From the NCBI GenBank assembly GCA_021166835.1, contig JAJPEN010000088.1, positions 1 to 56,797 of the forward strand: a DNA stretch of 56,797 nucleotides, in the 5' to 3' direction. The position numbers and the translations under genes were made by a program. Below are positions 7,817 to 16,595 of the stretch, piece after piece. The DNA comes from Burkholderiaceae bacterium. GTDB lineage: Bacteria; Pseudomonadota; Gammaproteobacteria; Burkholderiales; Burkholderiaceae. The stretch's first letter is position 1. Every line of letters starts with the position of its first letter. Under the pieces are notes generated by a model. It saw only the letters and a list, made by a program, of their open reading frames with translations. It made no database searches and was not told where the DNA came from.

Positions 7817-8560
7817 GTGGACGCCGTCGCGGCCGAGCTGCTCAGCCTGCAGATGCTGGTCGCCGTCGCGATCAGCGCCGTTGCCGGCGCGATTCGCGGC
7901 ATTACCGGCTTCGGCGCGGCGATGGTCATGACGCCGCCGCTCAGCCTGATGCTCGGTCCGCAGGTCGCGGTTCCCGTCACGCTGATGCTGGAGACCTTTG
8001 CGGCCGCGCCGATGCTTCCCGCAGCCACGCGCATCGCGCACTGGCCCGTGCTCCTGCCGATATCGCTGGCGGCGCTCGTCTCGGTTCCGTTCGGCACGTG
8101 GGTGCTCGCAACCGCGGACCCCGACCTGCTGCGCCGGGCGATCGCGGTCATCGTCATCGTCTTCTCGATCCTGCTGATGCGCGGGGTTCGCTACCACGGC
8201 CGCCGGCGCCTGGCGACCTCGCTCGGCCTGGGCGGCATCAGCGGAACGATGCTGGGCGCCACGAGCATCGGCGGGCCGCCCGTGATCCTGTACCTGCTGG
8301 CCGGGCCCGACCCGGTCCACGTGTCGCGCGCCAACCTCACTCTCTACGTCGTCGTGAGCTCGGCGATCGGGCTCGGCGCGCTGATCGCGCGTGGCGTCGT
8401 CGACGCCCGCGTCCTGCTGTACGCGGCCGCGATGGCCCCGCTCTTCATGGTGGGCGTCGTGCTCGGCTCCCAGGTGTTCGCACGGCTCACTGACCAGCGT
8501 TTCCGCCGCTTCACCACCCTCTTCATGCTCGTGGTTTCGGTCATCGTGCTGATCGCCTAG
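7817..8560 (+). CDS. TSUP (TauE/SafE) family anion exporter 1
   Basis: This protein of about 247 residues is almost entirely hydrophobic. It carries two TSUP repeats, the first with GAIRGITGFGAAMVMTPPLSL and the second with LGGISGTMLGATSIGGPPVILY. Family members export sulfite or sulfoacetate during sulfonate breakdown, though others have unrelated cargo. The start is GTG at 7817 or TTG at 7811; the TTG would overlap the ATPase stop as TTGA. Its position between an importer and a CoA-transferase, with xsc in the same region, supports a sulfite-export role by inference. Confidence 0.85.
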   Translation: MDAVAAELLSLQMLVAVAISAVAGAIRGITGFGAAMVMTPPLSLMLGPQVAVPVTLMLETFAAAPMLPAATRIAHWPVLLPISLAALVSVPFGTWVLATADPDLLRRAIAVIVIVFSILLMRGVRYHGRRRLATSLGLGGISGTMLGATSIGGPPVILYLLAGPDPVHVSRANLTLYVVVSSAIGLGALIARGVVDARVLLYAAAMAPLFMVGVVLGSQVFARLTDQRFRRFTTLFMLVVSVIVLIA

Positions 8561-8635
8561 ATACGCCACGATCCATCTTTCGAGACGGAACGTTTCGTTC
8601 TTCTTGAAAGTCGCTGATTGGTGTGCGAGCATTCC

Positions 8636-8671
8636 TTTTGTCGGAACAAAATATACCGTTCTTAGAAACGG
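8636..8671. promoter_or_regulatory. Inverted repeats in the spacer before the CoA-transferase gene
   Basis: The 128-bp spacer after the TSUP gene contains TTTTGT-CGGA-ACAAAA (8636-8651) and the near-palindrome CCGTTCTTAGAAACGG (8656-8671). The second resembles the right half of the operator at 1217 (TAGAAAC). The spacer is markedly more AT-rich than its surroundings, so a second regulated promoter here is likely. The exact -10/-35 is not clear. Confidence 0.4.
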
Positions 8672-8688
8672 GCGACAGGAGGAAGACG

Positions 8689-9933
8689 TTGGCCCTCGAC
8701 GAGCGCCAAACCGAGGCACGCCCCGAGGCGTCGCAATCCACCGGGCCACTGGTCGGGCTTCGCATCCTCGACCTGTCGACGATGATCGCCGCCCCGGTCG
8801 CCGCCACCTTCCTGGCTGACCTCGGCGCCGAAGTCGTCAAGGTGGAACTGCCCGGACAGGGCGATCCCTTCCGCGGGCTGCCGCCGCACAAGGACGGCGT
8901 TCCGCTGTGGTGGAAGGTGACGAACCGCAACAAGCGCGGCATCACCCTCGACGTACGCACGGCCGCCGGGCGGGCGCTCTTCGAGAAGCTGCTTCCGCAC
9001 TTCGACGTGCTCGTCGAGAACTTCCGGCCCGGGACGCTGGACAAGTGGGGACTCGACAAGGACTTCCTCTGGCGCGTGAAGCCGGGGCTGACCATCCTTC
9101 GCGTCTCGGGTTTCGGGCAGACCGGGCCCTATCGCGAGAAGCCGGGTTTTGCCCGGGTCTTCGAAGCGCTCTCCGGATTCACCAACCTGTGCGGGCAGCC
9201 CGACGGACCGCCGCTGCACGTCGGCTTTCCGATCGGCGACTCGATCGCTGGCCTCTTCGGCGCGATCGGCATCTTGAGCGTGCTCTATCGCCGGGCACGG
9301 GATCCCGAAGCGCCGGGCGAGGAGATCGACCTCGCCGCGACGGAAGCCGTCTTCCGTCTGCTCGATTTCCTCGCGATCGAGCACGATCAGCTGGGGGTGG
9401 TGCGCGGCCGCTCGGGCAACCTCAGCGAATACACCGCGCCGAGCAACATCTATCGAACCGGCGACGGGCACTGGGCTTCGATCGCGGCGAGCACGCAGAG
9501 CATCTTCGAGCGCCTCGCACACGCCATGCGTCGCCCCGACCTGTTGGCCGACCCGCGCTTCGCGACGAACGAGCAACGGGTGCGGAATCGCGAGGCGATC
9601 GACGAGATCGTCGGGCAGTGGGCGGCCTCGAAACGGCTCGATGAGCTGCGCGAGGCGCTGGACTCGGCAGCGGTTGTCTTCAGCCCCATCTACACGATCG
9701 AGGACGTGTGTCGCGACCCGCAGGTCGTGGCGCGCGAAGCGATCGTTTCCGTTCACGACAGCCAGCTCGGCGACATCCGGATGCAGAACGTCGTGCCTCG
9801 CTTCGCCTCCGGCCAAGGCGTGATCGCACGCGCCGGCCCTTCGCTCGGCGAGCACAACGACGAGCTCTACGGCGAGCTGCTCGGCATCCCGGAATCCGAA
9901 CGCGATCGGTTGCGCGCGGACGGTGTGATTTGA
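8689..9933 (+). CDS. CaiB/BaiF (family III) CoA-transferase
   Basis: This 414-residue protein has family III features: LVGLRILDLSTMIAAPVAATFLADLGAEVVKVE at the N-terminus, the ENFRPG motif and the catalytic Asp in VGFPIGDSIAG. Such enzymes move CoA between carboxylic acids through acyl-aspartyl anhydrides. The start is assigned to TTG at 8689 because AGGAGG lies 6 nt upstream; upstream in-frame codons lack a site. The acid activated is unknown. Neighbouring TRAP carboxylate importers and the crotonase/acyl-CoA dehydrogenase pair suggest it begins a CoA-thioester branch. With an acylating dehydrogenase nearby, it could replace a ligase for activating sulfoacetate or another sulfo-acid; that is inference. 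Confidence 0.88.
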   Translation: MALDERQTEARPEASQSTGPLVGLRILDLSTMIAAPVAATFLADLGAEVVKVELPGQGDPFRGLPPHKDGVPLWWKVTNRNKRGITLDVRTAAGRALFEKLLPHFDVLVENFRPGTLDKWGLDKDFLWRVKPGLTILRVSGFGQTGPYREKPGFARVFEALSGFTNLCGQPDGPPLHVGFPIGDSIAGLFGAIGILSVLYRRARDPEAPGEEIDLAATEAVFRLLDFLAIEHDQLGVVRGRSGNLSEYTAPSNIYRTGDGHWASIAASTQSIFERLAHAMRRPDLLADPRFATNEQRVRNREAIDEIVGQWAASKRLDELREALDSAAVVFSPIYTIEDVCRDPQVVAREAIVSVHDSQLGDIRMQNVVPRFASGQGVIARAGPSLGEHNDELYGELLGIPESERDRLRADGVI

Positions 9934-9957
9934 CGGACGGCCAACAGGAGACTCGGC

Positions 9958-10992
9958 ATGAAACGGTATCTAGCAGCAGCGGCAGCGGTCGTCACCCTCG
10001 CGACATCGACGCCCTCGCGGGCAGCCGACGAGAAGGAGATCACGCTGCGGCTGGCCGACACCCAGTCGATCACGCACCCGGTGTCCGTCGAGGGCGCCCA
10101 GTACTTCATCAAGCGCGTCGCAGAGATCTCCGGCGGCAAGATCAGGATCGATCACTACCCGGCCGAGCAGCTCGGGAAGTCGAAGGACACGCTCGACGTG
10201 CTGGCTCGCGGCGGCATCGCGGACATTTCCTTCGTCGGCCCGTCGTGGTACCCGGGCAAGCTGCCGCTCGCCACCGTCGGCGACCTCCCGGGCATGTACG
10301 TCGATGCGGTCGCGGCGAGCCGCGCGGTGTGGAAGGTGATCTCGACGACCGTGTACGAGAAGGAGCTGCGCAAGCGCGGGATCCGTCCATTGGTGGCGGT
10401 GCTCACGCCGACCTACCAGGTTCTCTCAACGACGCCGATCGAACGAGTCGACAACCTCGCAGGAATGAAGATCCGATCGCCGGGAGGGACCTTCGAGAAT
10501 GCCGCGGCGGTGCTCGGCGCGACGCCTGTCTCGATGCCGGCGAACGAATCGTACGAGGCGATGCAGAAGGGCGTGCTCGACGCGACCTTCGCGAACTACG
10601 TCGTGGCAGCAGGCCAGAGACTCGACGAAGTCGTCAAGTACGGAACCTTCGGCGCTCCGCTCGGCTCGTTCACCAATCTCTACTGCATAAACCAGCGCGT
10701 CTGGGAATCCCTGCCCAGGCACGCACAGGACGTGCTGACGCAGGCAGGGCTCGAGACGATGGACCACCTGAACGAGGCGCTTGCCGTGCGCGAGAAGGCG
10801 CTGGCGGCGAAGTGGGAGCAGTCGGGGCAGATGAAGATCAAGCACCTGACGCCGGACGAGCAGAAACGCCTCTTCGAGAAGCTCCGGCCGGTGCAGGAGA
10901 AATGGTCGAGCGACATGGACCGCCGAGGACTGCCGGGCACGCAGATCTTGGCCGAGTTCCGCAGCGCGTTGGGGAACGTGGACGGCAAGTGA
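9958..10992 (+). CDS. TRAP transporter solute-binding protein DctP (system A)
   Basis: This 344-residue protein has a signal peptide ending near PSRAA and the DctP fold pattern: YPAEQLGKSKDTLDVLARGGIADISFVGPSWYPGKLPLATVGDLPG and KIRSPGG, the latter including the conserved Arg that usually binds the ligand's carboxylate. A sulfonated carboxylate could also be accommodated. AGGAG lies upstream of the ATG. It is followed directly by its DctQ and DctM partners. It resembles the second DctP at 14765 in architecture and length, suggesting the two systems derive from one ancestor. Confidence 0.9.
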   Translation: MKRYLAAAAAVVTLATSTPSRAADEKEITLRLADTQSITHPVSVEGAQYFIKRVAEISGGKIRIDHYPAEQLGKSKDTLDVLARGGIADISFVGPSWYPGKLPLATVGDLPGMYVDAVAASRAVWKVISTTVYEKELRKRGIRPLVAVLTPTYQVLSTTPIERVDNLAGMKIRSPGGTFENAAAVLGATPVSMPANESYEAMQKGVLDATFANYVVAAGQRLDEVVKYGTFGAPLGSFTNLYCINQRVWESLPRHAQDVLTQAGLETMDHLNEALAVREKALAAKWEQSGQMKIKHLTPDEQKRLFEKLRPVQEKWSSDMDRRGLPGTQILAEFRSALGNVDGK

Positions 10993-10993
10993 A

Positions 10994-11554
10994 GTGACCG
11001 ACACGAAGCCTGAGATCTTCGAGGCCGGTCGAACAGGCGCCGCCGGATCGTTCGCCCGCCTGCTCGACGCCGCCGAGCGCTGGTGCTTCCGAGCGAGCTG
11101 CGCCGGTGTGGTGGCGATGATGCTGCTCGTGAGCGCCGACGCGCTTGGGCGCTTCGTGCTCCACTCGCCGATCACCGGAGCGTACGAACTGACGGAGGAC
11201 TACCTGATGGTGATCCTGGTCTTCCTCGGCCTGAGTTACTCGTACCGCAAGGGCGCATTCGTCCGGGTGACGAGCTTCACGCGCTTCTTTCCCCGGCGCC
11301 TGCGCTTGGTCCTCGAGCGGGTGAGTGCAGCAGCTGCCGCCGTCGTCGTGGGCGCGATCGCCGCCGGCGGATTCGACATGACGGTGCATGCGATCCGCAT
11401 CGGCGAATTCTCGAGCAACCTGCTGCAGTACCCGCTCGCACCCGCGTACGCACTGGTCGTGGTCGGCTGCGCGCTGCTTGCCCTTCGGCTGCTGCAGTCG
11501 CTCTTCGCTGCGCCGAGCAGCGAAGACGCCGAAGAAACGCCGTCGTTCGAATGA
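10994..11554 (+). CDS. TRAP transporter small membrane subunit DctQ (system A)
   Basis: This 186-residue protein has four predicted membrane segments and the DctQ pattern (LGRFVLHSPITGAYELTEDYLMV). It begins at GTG 10994, one base after the DctP stop. DctQ pairs with the large DctM channel subunit to form the sodium-dependent permease that accepts substrate from DctP. The acidic C-terminal tail is not conserved and is probably unimportant. Confidence 0.9.
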   Translation: MTDTKPEIFEAGRTGAAGSFARLLDAAERWCFRASCAGVVAMMLLVSADALGRFVLHSPITGAYELTEDYLMVILVFLGLSYSYRKGAFVRVTSFTRFFPRRLRLVLERVSAAAAAVVVGAIAAGGFDMTVHAIRIGEFSSNLLQYPLAPAYALVVVGCALLALRLLQSLFAAPSSEDAEETPSFE

Positions 11555-11576
11555 GCCCTTCCGCTGCGAGCCCGCC

Positions 11577-12863
11577 GTGCTGCTCCCGCTGATCCTCCTT
11601 CTTCTTGGCGCGTTGCTCGCGCTGGGGATTCCCGTCGCCTTCAGCCTCGCGATCGCTGGATCGGCCGGCCTCGCGATCACGAGCGGCTTCGACAGCCTCT
11701 TCACGATCCTCAGCACCGCGCCGTACCGGACGGTGGCGAGCTTCACGCTCACCACCGTCCCGATGTTCATCCTCATGGCGGAACTGGCTTCGAACGGCAA
11801 CCTGGCGGGGCCACTCTTCACGCTCGCCACCCGCTGGCTGGGGCACCGGCGAGGCGGCGTGGGCATCTCCGTGGTTTTCGCCGGTGCGGGCTTCGGCGCG
11901 GTCTGCGGCTCGAGCATCGCCGCAGCCGCAGCCATCTCGCGCATCGCGGTTCCGGAAATGATCAAGGTCGGCTACGCACGCGGGGTGGCGGCCGGGATCG
12001 TGGCCGTGGCCGGAACCCTCGCCATCATGATCCCACCCAGCGTGCCGCTGATCATCTACGGGATCACGACCGAGACCTCCATCGGGAAACTGCTGATCGC
12101 CGGGATCATCCCCGGCATCCTCACCGCGCTCGTCTATTCCGTCGGAATCAGCGCATGGGCGCGCGGAACGGGAGGGACGATGCCGACGCTGGCCCGTGCG
12201 AGCTGGAGGCAGCGCACCGAGGCACTTCGAGGCATCTGGCCCTTCCTCGTGCTGGTCCTGCTGGTCGTCGTCGGCATCTACTCCGGCGTCGCGACGGCAT
12301 CCGAGGTCGCTTCCCTCGGCGCGCTCGGCGCACTCGGAATCTGCGCCGCAACACGCTCGATCGACACCCGGGGCGTCCTGCGCGCGGTCGAGCGAACGGT
12401 GCTGGCGACTGCGATGATCTTCACGATCATCATCGGCGCAATGATCTTCGGCTACTTCCTGACGATCACGCAGGCGTCGCAGGCGCTCATTCAGTCGATC
12501 TCGTCATCCGGGATTCCGCCCTGGTCCGTGATGCTCGCGTTGATCGTGCTGTACCTGGTCCTCGGCTGTTTCCTCGACCAGATCGCGATCCTTCTCATCA
12601 CGCTGCCGCTCACGTTCCCTCTCGTGACCCAGCTCGGATACGACGAGATCTGGTTCGGGATCATCGTCGTAAAGCTCGTCGAGATCGGTCTCGTCACGCC
12701 GCCACTGGGGATGAACGCCTTCGTCGTGAGCGGGCAGACCGGCGTACCGCTCGGCGAGGTGTTCCGGGGCATCGGAATGATGCTGACGTTCGAGTTCATG
12801 ACCTTGATCCTGCTGCTCGCGTTTCCGATCCTGTCCACGTACCTGCCCTCACTGATGATCTGA
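11577..12863 (+). CDS. TRAP transporter large membrane subunit DctM (system A)
   Basis: This protein of about 428 residues has around 12 hydrophobic segments and DctM hallmarks: the GAGFGAVCGSSIAAAAAISR block, the IMIPPSVPLIIYG hairpin and the C-terminal GLVTPPLGMNAFVV hairpin. These scaffold and hairpin loops bind substrate and sodium. The only reasonable in-frame start near the expected length is GTG at 11577, 22 bp after the DctQ stop; its ribosome-binding site is poor, suggesting coupled translation. The other DctM of this locus (13427) is the same length. Confidence 0.88.
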   Translation: MLLPLILLLLGALLALGIPVAFSLAIAGSAGLAITSGFDSLFTILSTAPYRTVASFTLTTVPMFILMAELASNGNLAGPLFTLATRWLGHRRGGVGISVVFAGAGFGAVCGSSIAAAAAISRIAVPEMIKVGYARGVAAGIVAVAGTLAIMIPPSVPLIIYGITTETSIGKLLIAGIIPGILTALVYSVGISAWARGTGGTMPTLARASWRQRTEALRGIWPFLVLVLLVVVGIYSGVATASEVASLGALGALGICAATRSIDTRGVLRAVERTVLATAMIFTIIIGAMIFGYFLTITQASQALIQSISSSGIPPWSVMLALIVLYLVLGCFLDQIAILLITLPLTFPLVTQLGYDEIWFGIIVVKLVEIGLVTPPLGMNAFVVSGQTGVPLGEVFRGIGMMLTFEFMTLILLLAFPILSTYLPSLMI

Positions 12864-12887
12864 GAGCGATATCGCCGAGGCTATTCG

Positions 12888-13427
12888 ATGCACCAGGACA
12901 TCGGGAACGAACCGAACGAGCCAGGGGGCTCAGGCATCGTGCGGCTCTTCGAGCGGGTCTGGAGAACGATCGCAGCCGCGTTTCTGTTCGCGATCATGAT
13001 CATCATCGTCGTCGACGTCGCCTCGCGCTATCTGCTGAACTCCCCGCTTCCCTGGGCTTTCGACGTCGTCTCGATGTACCTGATGACGGGCCTGTTCTTC
13101 CTGATGCTTTCCGACACGCTGGGGGCAAACGAGCACGTTCGTGTCGACATCCTGTACGCCAAGGCGCCCGCGCGGGCGCGTCGCTGGATGGACTTCGTTT
13201 CTTCGGTGCTGGCGCTCACCGTGTTCGCGGCGATCCTCTCCACGAGCATTCGAACGACCTGGACCAGCTGGAGCGCCGGAGACGTCCTTTCGGGCAGCAT
13301 CCCCTGGCCCGCCTGGCTTTCGCACGTCTTCATTCCCGTGGGCGTCGGACTGCTCGTCGTGCGTCTGTCCGTCGACGTCGTGCTCAAGACAGCGGCGCTG
13401 GCCGGTCGAAACGGAGATGCCGCCTGA
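12888..13427 (+). CDS. TRAP transporter small membrane subunit DctQ (system B)
   Basis: This 179-residue protein has four membrane segments and a DctQ signature (SRYLLNSPLPWAFDVVSMYLM). It starts at ATG 12888, 24 bp after the first DctM, and its stop overlaps the second DctM start as TGATG. It belongs to a second complete TRAP system whose gene order (Q, M, P) is the reverse of system A (P, Q, M). Confidence 0.9.
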   Translation: MHQDIGNEPNEPGGSGIVRLFERVWRTIAAAFLFAIMIIIVVDVASRYLLNSPLPWAFDVVSMYLMTGLFFLMLSDTLGANEHVRVDILYAKAPARARRWMDFVSSVLALTVFAAILSTSIRTTWTSWSAGDVLSGSIPWPAWLSHVFIPVGVGLLVVRLSVDVVLKTAALAGRNGDAA

Positions 13428-14713
13428 TGCTGGCACTCCTGATCACCGCTTTCCTGTTGCTGCTGCTCGCCATCGGCGCGCCGGTCGGTTTCGCACTCGC
13501 GATCGCCGGGGCTGCCGGTTTGTACCTCAAGGGGGGCGTCGGAATGGTCCTCGGCGTACTCGAGACCACTCCGCTGTCGGCCGCCAGCTCCTACGAGCTG
13601 GTGACGATTCCGATGTTCCTGTTGATGGCGCAGTTCGTGATCCTCAGCGGGATCGCCGAGGACCTCTTCAAGGCAGCCGCGACTTGGGTAGGGCGCGTGC
13701 CGGGCGGACTCGGAATGGCGACGGCCGTGGCCGGCGCGGGCTTCGGCGCGATCTCCGGGTCGAGCACCGCTGCGGCTGCGACGCTCTCGGCGACCAGCAT
13801 TCCCGCGATGCTCGCCCACCGGTACGAGCCGAAGCTCGCCTGCGGGGTAGTCGCGATCTCGGGCACGCTCGCAATGTTGATCCCGCCCAGCGTCGCGATG
13901 ATCCTCTATGGCCTCATCGCCGACGTGAACATCGGTCAGTTGCTGATCGCCGGCATCATCCCCGGAATGCTCGTGACGCTGACGATCGCGCTCACGGTGC
14001 TGCTGCTCGTGCTGATGCGACCCGACCGCGCCCCCTCCGGTCAACGCTATACCTGGCGCGACAAGTTCGGGTCGCTGCGCGTCGTCGGCCCGATGGTCTC
14101 GCTGTTCGCAGCCGTCACCGGCGTCATCTATCTGGGCGTTGCCACTCCAACCGAGGCTTCGGCACTCGGCGCCTTCGGCTCGTTCGTTCTCGCGGCGCTC
14201 GCAGGCCGGGTGACCTGGAGAACGACGTTGTTCTCGCTGCTGCACGCCGCCCGCACGAGCTGCATGATCGTCATGATCATCCTCGGCGCGCACGTCTTCG
14301 GCTATTTCGTCACCGTGACGCAGGCCACCCAGGAACTCGTCGCCGCCGTCAGCTCGCTCGACCTCTCGCGCTGGACGATTCTCGGCCTGCTGCTGGCGAT
14401 CTACATCGTCCTCGGCTGCTTCATGGACCAGGTCGCGATCCTGATCCTCACCGTTCCGATCGTCCTGCCGATCATCAAGACCCTCGGCTTCGACCCGGTC
14501 TGGTTCGGCGTGCTGGTGATCCTGACCGCGGAAATCGGCATGGTCACGCCACCGCTAGGACTCAACGTGTTCGTGGTCGCCCGATACACGGGGCGCGCGC
14601 TCGGCGAGATCTTCTCCGGGGTCTTCCCGCATGTCGTCGCGCACATCGTGCTGCTGGCGGTCCTGGTCGCCTTCCCTCAGATCGTGTTGTGGCTGCCGTC
14701 CACCATGCGGTAG
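13427..14713 (+). CDS. TRAP transporter large membrane subunit DctM (system B)
   Basis: This 428-residue multi-span protein matches system A's DctM in length and motifs: GAGFGAISGSSTAAAATL, LIPPSVAMILYGL and MVTPPLGLNVFVV. It is preceded by its DctQ with a 1-bp stop/start overlap and followed after 51 bp by the system B binding protein. It forms the sodium-coupled channel for an organic acid or sulfonate; specificity is unknown. Confidence 0.92.
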   Translation: MLALLITAFLLLLLAIGAPVGFALAIAGAAGLYLKGGVGMVLGVLETTPLSAASSYELVTIPMFLLMAQFVILSGIAEDLFKAAATWVGRVPGGLGMATAVAGAGFGAISGSSTAAAATLSATSIPAMLAHRYEPKLACGVVAISGTLAMLIPPSVAMILYGLIADVNIGQLLIAGIIPGMLVTLTIALTVLLLVLMRPDRAPSGQRYTWRDKFGSLRVVGPMVSLFAAVTGVIYLGVATPTEASALGAFGSFVLAALAGRVTWRTTLFSLLHAARTSCMIVMIILGAHVFGYFVTVTQATQELVAAVSSLDLSRWTILGLLLAIYIVLGCFMDQVAILILTVPIVLPIIKTLGFDPVWFGVLVILTAEIGMVTPPLGLNVFVVARYTGRALGEIFSGVFPHVVAHIVLLAVLVAFPQIVLWLPSTMR

Positions 14714-14764
14714 CAGCGCATTTCGCACCCGCAAAGCCGGTCTCGTCGTTCGAAAGGAGGAATC

Positions 14765-15784
14765 ATGAGAGCAATCGGGAAACTCGTCGGCGGCGCGCTT
14801 GCCGTCCTCGCGCTGTCCGCCTCGGCACAGGAGAAGATGGTGCTGCGCGTCGCCGATCATCTGCCGGCCGGTCACTTCATCTCCGAATATGCGGCAAAGC
14901 ACTGGATGAAGTCGGTGACCGACGCGACGAAGGGCACCGTGCAGTTCGAGTACTACCCGGCACAGCAACTGGGCAAGGCCAAGGACATGCTCGCTCTCAC
15001 GCTGTCTGGCGTGGCCGACATCGCGTACCTCGGGCCCGCCTACATCTCGGACAAGCTGCCGCTGTCGCAGGTGGCGGAGCTGCCGGGGAGCTTCTCGACT
15101 TCGTGCGAAGGCACGATGGCCTACTGGAAGCTCGCGAAGGACGGCGTCCTCGCACAGAAGGAGTATGCGCCGAACGGCGTGCGCGTGCTGTTCACCTACG
15201 TCTTCGCGCCGTACCAGATCTACCTCGCCAGCCACGAGCTCAAGACGCCCGCCGATCTCAAGGGGTTGAAGCTGCGCTCGACCGGGGGACCGATGGATCT
15301 CATGGTGGAGAAGCTCGGGGCCGTCCCGGTTCGCATGTCGGCTCCGGAAGTCTACGAGTCGCTGTCGCGCGGAACGGTCGACGGCGCGGTGTTTCCGCTG
15401 TCGGCGCTGCTCGACTACAAGCTGGACCCGCTCGTGAAGTATGCGACCGTCGGCGAGAACTTCGGCAGCTTCATCGCGGCGTACGCCATCAGCGAAAAGC
15501 GCTGGAGAACGCTTCCCGCCGACGTACAGCAGGCGATGCTCCAGGCGGGCGAGGAGACCACGCGGCGCACCTGCGAAATGGCCGACAGCGACATCGCGCC
15601 CAACCTCAAGAAGCTCGAGAAGCAAGGGGTCACGCTAGTGACGTTTCCCGAGGCGGAGAAGCAGAGGCTCAAGACCCTGCTCGAGCCGATCGCAGCCGAC
15701 TGGGCGCGAGGGCTCGATCGCCGCGGCAAGCCCGGAACGCAGGTGCTGGAGGCCTTCAACGAAGCGCTGCGCGACGTGAAGTGA
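14765..15784 (+). CDS. TRAP transporter solute-binding protein DctP (system B)
   Basis: This 339-residue secreted protein has a short signal peptide ending near ALSASAQ. It retains YPAQQLGKAKDMLALTLSGVADIAYLGP and LKLRSTGGPMDLMVEKLGA, the latter with the conserved ligand-binding Arg. A strong AAGGAGG site precedes the ATG. Both locus DctPs share the YPAxQLGKxKD segment and the DRRGxPGTQ C-terminus, so they are likely paralogues, perhaps for related ligands. Confidence 0.92.
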   Translation: MRAIGKLVGGALAVLALSASAQEKMVLRVADHLPAGHFISEYAAKHWMKSVTDATKGTVQFEYYPAQQLGKAKDMLALTLSGVADIAYLGPAYISDKLPLSQVAELPGSFSTSCEGTMAYWKLAKDGVLAQKEYAPNGVRVLFTYVFAPYQIYLASHELKTPADLKGLKLRSTGGPMDLMVEKLGAVPVRMSAPEVYESLSRGTVDGAVFPLSALLDYKLDPLVKYATVGENFGSFIAAYAISEKRWRTLPADVQQAMLQAGEETTRRTCEMADSDIAPNLKKLEKQGVTLVTFPEAEKQRLKTLLEPIAADWARGLDRRGKPGTQVLEAFNEALRDVK

Positions 15785-15812
15785 CGAGAGCAGGAACGCC
15801 ACGGAATCACCG

Positions 15813-16577
15813 ATGTCGGACGAAATCCTCTACGAGAAGCAGGACCAGGTGGCGGTCGTCACCATCAACCGGCCCGAACGGCGCAACGCCATCAACCACG
15901 CGGTACGCGAGGGCCTGCACGAGGCGTGGCGGCGCTTCGAGCGCGACGAGGACGCGCGCGTCGCCATCCTCACCGGGGCAGGCGAGCGCGCGTTCTGCGC
16001 GGGGATGGATCTCGTGCAGATGTCGCAGGAGAAGCTGGGGTCGCTGCCGCGCGACTTCCTGCCGATCCTCGGCGACAACGTCTCGGTCACGAAGCCCGTG
16101 ATCGCTGCGGTCAACGGGGCCGCCTACGCGGGCGGCTGGCTCTTCGCGCAGATGTGCGATCTATGCGTGGCCAGCGAGAACGCGACGTTTGCGATCACCG
16201 AAGTCAAGGTCGGGCGGGGAATGGTCTGGGCGCCGCCGCTCATCCATATGATCCCGCAACGCGTGATGCTCGAACTGCTGCTCACGGGGCGTTCGATCCC
16301 GGCTCGACGCGCGTACGAGATCGGCTTCGTGAACCAGGTGGTACGGCCCGACCAGCTGATGAGCGCGGCCATGCAGCTCGCACGGGAGATCGTCGAGGGC
16401 GCGCCGCTCACCGCGTCGGCGGCCAAAGAGATGGTCTACCTGTCGACCGAGATGGGCCGCACCGCCGCGATGCGCGCGGCCTATCACGTCTTCGAACCCG
16501 TACTGCGGAGCGAGGATGCGCAGGAAGGGCCAGCGGCGTTTCGCGAGAAACGCAAACCGGTCTGGCGTGGGCGCTGA
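15813..16577 (+). CDS. Crotonase/enoyl-CoA hydratase family protein with altered catalytic site
   Basis: This 254-residue crotonase-fold protein has oxyanion-hole segments AFCAGMDL and AAYAGGWLF. Aligned by eye to rat mitochondrial enoyl-CoA hydratase, the first catalytic Glu (Glu144, in GGGCELAMMCD) is replaced by a hydrophobic residue (AGGWLFAQMCD). The second, Glu164, appears retained in FAITEVKVG. The usual GTIPGAGG loop is replaced by GRGMVWAPP. It may therefore be an isomerase, hydrolase or decarboxylase rather than a plain hydratase. It sits between TRAP system B and an acyl-CoA dehydrogenase, probably within one CoA-thioester pathway. Confidence 0.85.
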   Translation: MSDEILYEKQDQVAVVTINRPERRNAINHAVREGLHEAWRRFERDEDARVAILTGAGERAFCAGMDLVQMSQEKLGSLPRDFLPILGDNVSVTKPVIAAVNGAAYAGGWLFAQMCDLCVASENATFAITEVKVGRGMVWAPPLIHMIPQRVMLELLLTGRSIPARRAYEIGFVNQVVRPDQLMSAAMQLAREIVEGAPLTASAAKEMVYLSTEMGRTAAMRAAYHVFEPVLRSEDAQEGPAAFREKRKPVWRGR

Positions 16578-16595
16578 ACGGGCGGAAGCGCAACG

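Noticed and set aside
13427..14713. Pseudogene or duplicate remnant in the second DctQM pair
   Set aside because: Both subunits are full length with all motifs and tight translational coupling, so system B appears intact.
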